Origin: an uncultured Oscillospiraceae bacterium
Lineage (GTDB): Bacteria > Bacillota > Clostridia > Oscillospirales > Oscillospiraceae
NCBI GenBank assembly: GCA_934636045.1
Contig: CAKTZP010000118.1
Location: 1-6,561 of the forward strand
DNA: 6,561 bases
Direction: 5' to 3'
The stretch's first letter is position 1; each line of letters opens with the position of its first letter. Positions 5,005 to 6,561 of the stretch are shown one piece after another. Under the pieces are notes generated by a model, which did no database searches, was not told the origin of the DNA, and saw nothing but the letters and a program-made list of their open reading frames with translations. The translations under genes and the position numbers were made by a program.

Positions 5005-6561
5005 TTGTGGCCTCCTGTTTGCTTTCGCAATAAACGTCGATTCTTTTCACGCACCGGTCGCGGATCTGTCTTGCCCATTTTTCCGGGATGCGGTCGCCCG
5101 AAATGTGGAGTTCGGAATCCAAGCAATAGCCGGAAATCTGATAGCTCCCCGGTATCAGTGCAGGGAGTTCGGACAGGTGATAGGTGACGGTAATCGTGCC
5201 GAGAAATGTCGCACTGACGGTTTGCCGGTTGCGAATGAGATATTCCGGAAGCGCCGGACGGAAGCGGAGGGAAAGGTGCGCCCCGTCGTATTGAAACGGC
5301 TCGCCGCCGAAAAACATCTCCAGCCAGATGGAGATCAGCTCTGCCGTGCTGCCAGACAGACGGGAAACATAGCCCCGTCCGTGCGTGCTTGCGTCCGCAT
5401 TGGCCGAGGACACCAAGAAGCTGGAATTCTCTGTTGTGCTGCGCCCGTAGCGTTCGGGCGAAAGGAACGGGATCGCGGCATTCCGAAAATCGGCGAAAAA
5501 CTGCGCATAAAGCCCGCTTTTCAGCAGCGCCAGCAGGTATTTGTATTCCATGTGGAGCCAGATGGATGCGTTTTCAAGCCAGCCGTCGGGGAAGGCGCGA
5601 ATCCTGCCGATCTCAAGGCTTTCGTTTTTTAGCGAGGCGTTCAGGCGGTACATCCGCAGCGTGCGGTCGTACAGCGCACTGCGCTGTACGGCGGCTGCCA
5701 TTTGGACTTTTGCCGCGGGGGCTTGGTTCGTTCGCAGCCAACGGGTCGGCCCTTCCAGAAACAGCGGCAGCGGCTTTTTTACAAGCTTCGTTGGGAGCAG
5801 GCCGCCGTCCGTTTTGCGGGTGCCGACGGCTTGATAGGAAACGTAGGTCAGGCAGATGCCGCTGTTTTCTGCCGTTGCCGTGTCGATTGCCGTTCGCAGG
5901 GCGGCGGCCAGTATTTTGAATGCCTGCAGGAGGCGCCCGGCGGACACGACTTCGGTTTTTCCGGAGAAGCCCTGCCGGATCCGTGCACGGTAACGGTCGC
6001 GGATGCGATTGCGCTCGTACCAGCGTTCTTCGTCGGTACATTCGCTTGCGGCCAGCGCGGCGATCTCCCAGAGCAGCTCGGCGATCTCTTCCTGCAATTC
6101 GATCTGCGCCGGGTAGAGCGGCTGCCGCGCGATCAGATAGTCCAGCAGGCGCAGCAGCTCGCAGCCCTCGGCGAGGCTGGCGCCGAATTGCGCCGGGAGT
6201 CCGTTGAGCGCATCGTTCCAGCCCGGCTTGCCGCCCTCCATCTCGACGGCGGCGCCGGAAAGGTCGAGCGTCGCTGTTTTGACGGCACAAAGCAGCACCA
6301 GCTTTTCAAACAGCGTGCTGTATACCGTGCTTCCGTTTTGTGCCGTGACCCATTTTTTGTCGGTAGTGCGCGGCGCGACGCAGTGGTACTGTCGCAGCCC
6401 GCGTTCGGTTTGACCATAGCGCTGCGTTTGCGGCAGGACTTCGGCCTGCCCGGAAAACCAGCGGTATTGCGCCGCGCCGAACAGCAGCACGGCCTCTCGT
6501 TCCGGGTAGATCGCCAGCTCCGCTTCCAGCAGATCGAGCAGATAGGTCCAATGATCCGACC
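4994..6561 (-). CDS. GH94-like glycoside phosphorylase, C-terminal part; 5' end beyond window
   Basis: The frame is open from the right edge (first full codon 6559) to the TAA at 4996-4994, giving 521 residues without a proper start. A GTG at 6490 is internal: the residues before it, beginning SDHWTYLLDLLE, are typical family sequence. Further landmarks in window numbering are GGKPGWNDALNG (109-120), whose D116 fits the catalytic-acid aspartate of GH94 enzymes, a helical region resembling the (alpha/alpha)6 barrel, FLEGPTRWL (267-275), GWLENASIWLHMEYKYLLALL (326-346 region), ENSSFLVSSAN (377-387) and RLSGSTAEL (400-408), then a beta-rich tail. Such proteins, often labelled cellobiose phosphorylase, are commonly about 1,100 residues, so roughly half is missing. 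They cleave beta-glucosidic bonds with phosphate to give glucose 1-phosphate, but the linkage (GH94, GH149 or GH161-type) cannot be decided here. It lies upstream of, and overlaps, the GH30 gene. Confidence 0.85.
   Translation of the reverse strand, partial: SDHWTYLLDLLEAELAIYPEREAVLLFGAAQYRWFSGQAEVLPQTQRYGQTERGLRQYHCVAPRTTDKKWVTAQNGSTVYSTLFEKLVLLCAVKTATLDLSGAAVEMEGGKPGWNDALNGLPAQFGASLAEGCELLRLLDYLIARQPLYPAQIELQEEIAELLWEIAALAASECTDEERWYERNRIRDRYRARIRQGFSGKTEVVSAGRLLQAFKILAAALRTAIDTATAENSGICLTYVSYQAVGTRKTDGGLLPTKLVKKPLPLFLEGPTRWLRTNQAPAAKVQMAAAVQRSALYDRTLRMYRLNASLKNESLEIGRIRAFPDGWLENASIWLHMEYKYLLALLKSGLYAQFFADFRNAAIPFLSPERYGRSTTENSSFLVSSANADASTHGRGYVSRLSGSTAELISIWLEMFFGGEPFQYDGAHLSLRFRPALPEYLIRNRQTVSATFLGTITVTYHLSELPALIPGSYQISGYCLDSELHISGDRIPEKWARQIRDRCVKRIDVYCESKQEATNGA
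5011..5016 (-). promoter_or_regulatory. Ribosome binding site of the GH30 gene
   Basis: A perfect AGGAGG on the minus strand, six bases before the ATG at 5004. It lies inside the last codons of the phosphorylase gene, so the downstream gene can be re-initiated efficiently despite the 11-base overlap. Confidence 0.85.

Noticed and set aside
3643..5187. Long plus-strand open frame of 514 codons opposite GH30
   Set aside because: It mirrors the GH30 gene, which has all family motifs and a perfect ribosome binding site; the GC-rich third positions of GH30 explain the open antisense frame.
6306..6551. Minus-strand 81-codon frame and other short frames overlapping the phosphorylase
   Set aside because: They are out-of-frame shadows of the phosphorylase; no family features are visible.

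Overview
This window looks like a chromosomal segment of an anaerobic, probably gut-dwelling Clostridia/Oscillospirales-type Firmicute. That is inferred from perfect AGGAGG ribosome binding sites, moderately GC-rich coding DNA with AT-rich intergenic stretches, and protein families typical of such genomes; no marker gene fixes the species. Every gene I can support lies on the minus strand and reads from high to low coordinates.

Right part (about 3664-6561): a carbohydrate operon. The upstream gene runs off the right edge and encodes the C-terminal 521 residues of a large GH94-like glycoside phosphorylase. It overlaps by 11 bases the next gene, a complete 446-residue GH30 glucosylceramidase/beta-glucosidase-like enzyme with both catalytic glutamates. 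The GH30 protein has no signal peptide, so together they suggest cytoplasmic breakdown of an imported beta-linked gluco-oligosaccharide or glycoside.

Middle part (about 3080-3663): AT-rich, mostly non-coding DNA. It holds a strong symmetrical hairpin (3439-3474), a classic minus-strand intrinsic terminator (3179-3215), a good plus-strand sigma-A-like promoter with no evident gene (3318-3346) and a 10-bp inverted repeat (3540-3571). It separates metabolic genes from mobile-element-like genes and is a plausible place for the element boundary.

Left part (1-3071): mobile-element-type genes. A small 87-residue protein with a TTG start is followed by a hairpin terminator. A separate promoter then drives a two-gene unit: a RhuM-family protein (338 residues) and, two bases after its stop codon, a large serine recombinase whose 3' end lies beyond the left edge. 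The recombinase has the catalytic Arg/Ser motif and a zinc-ribbon, so it is probably the integrase/excisionase of a genomic island or transposon. RhuM coupled directly to the recombinase is the most unusual arrangement here; a 25-bp perfect palindrome lies inside the rhuM coding sequence.
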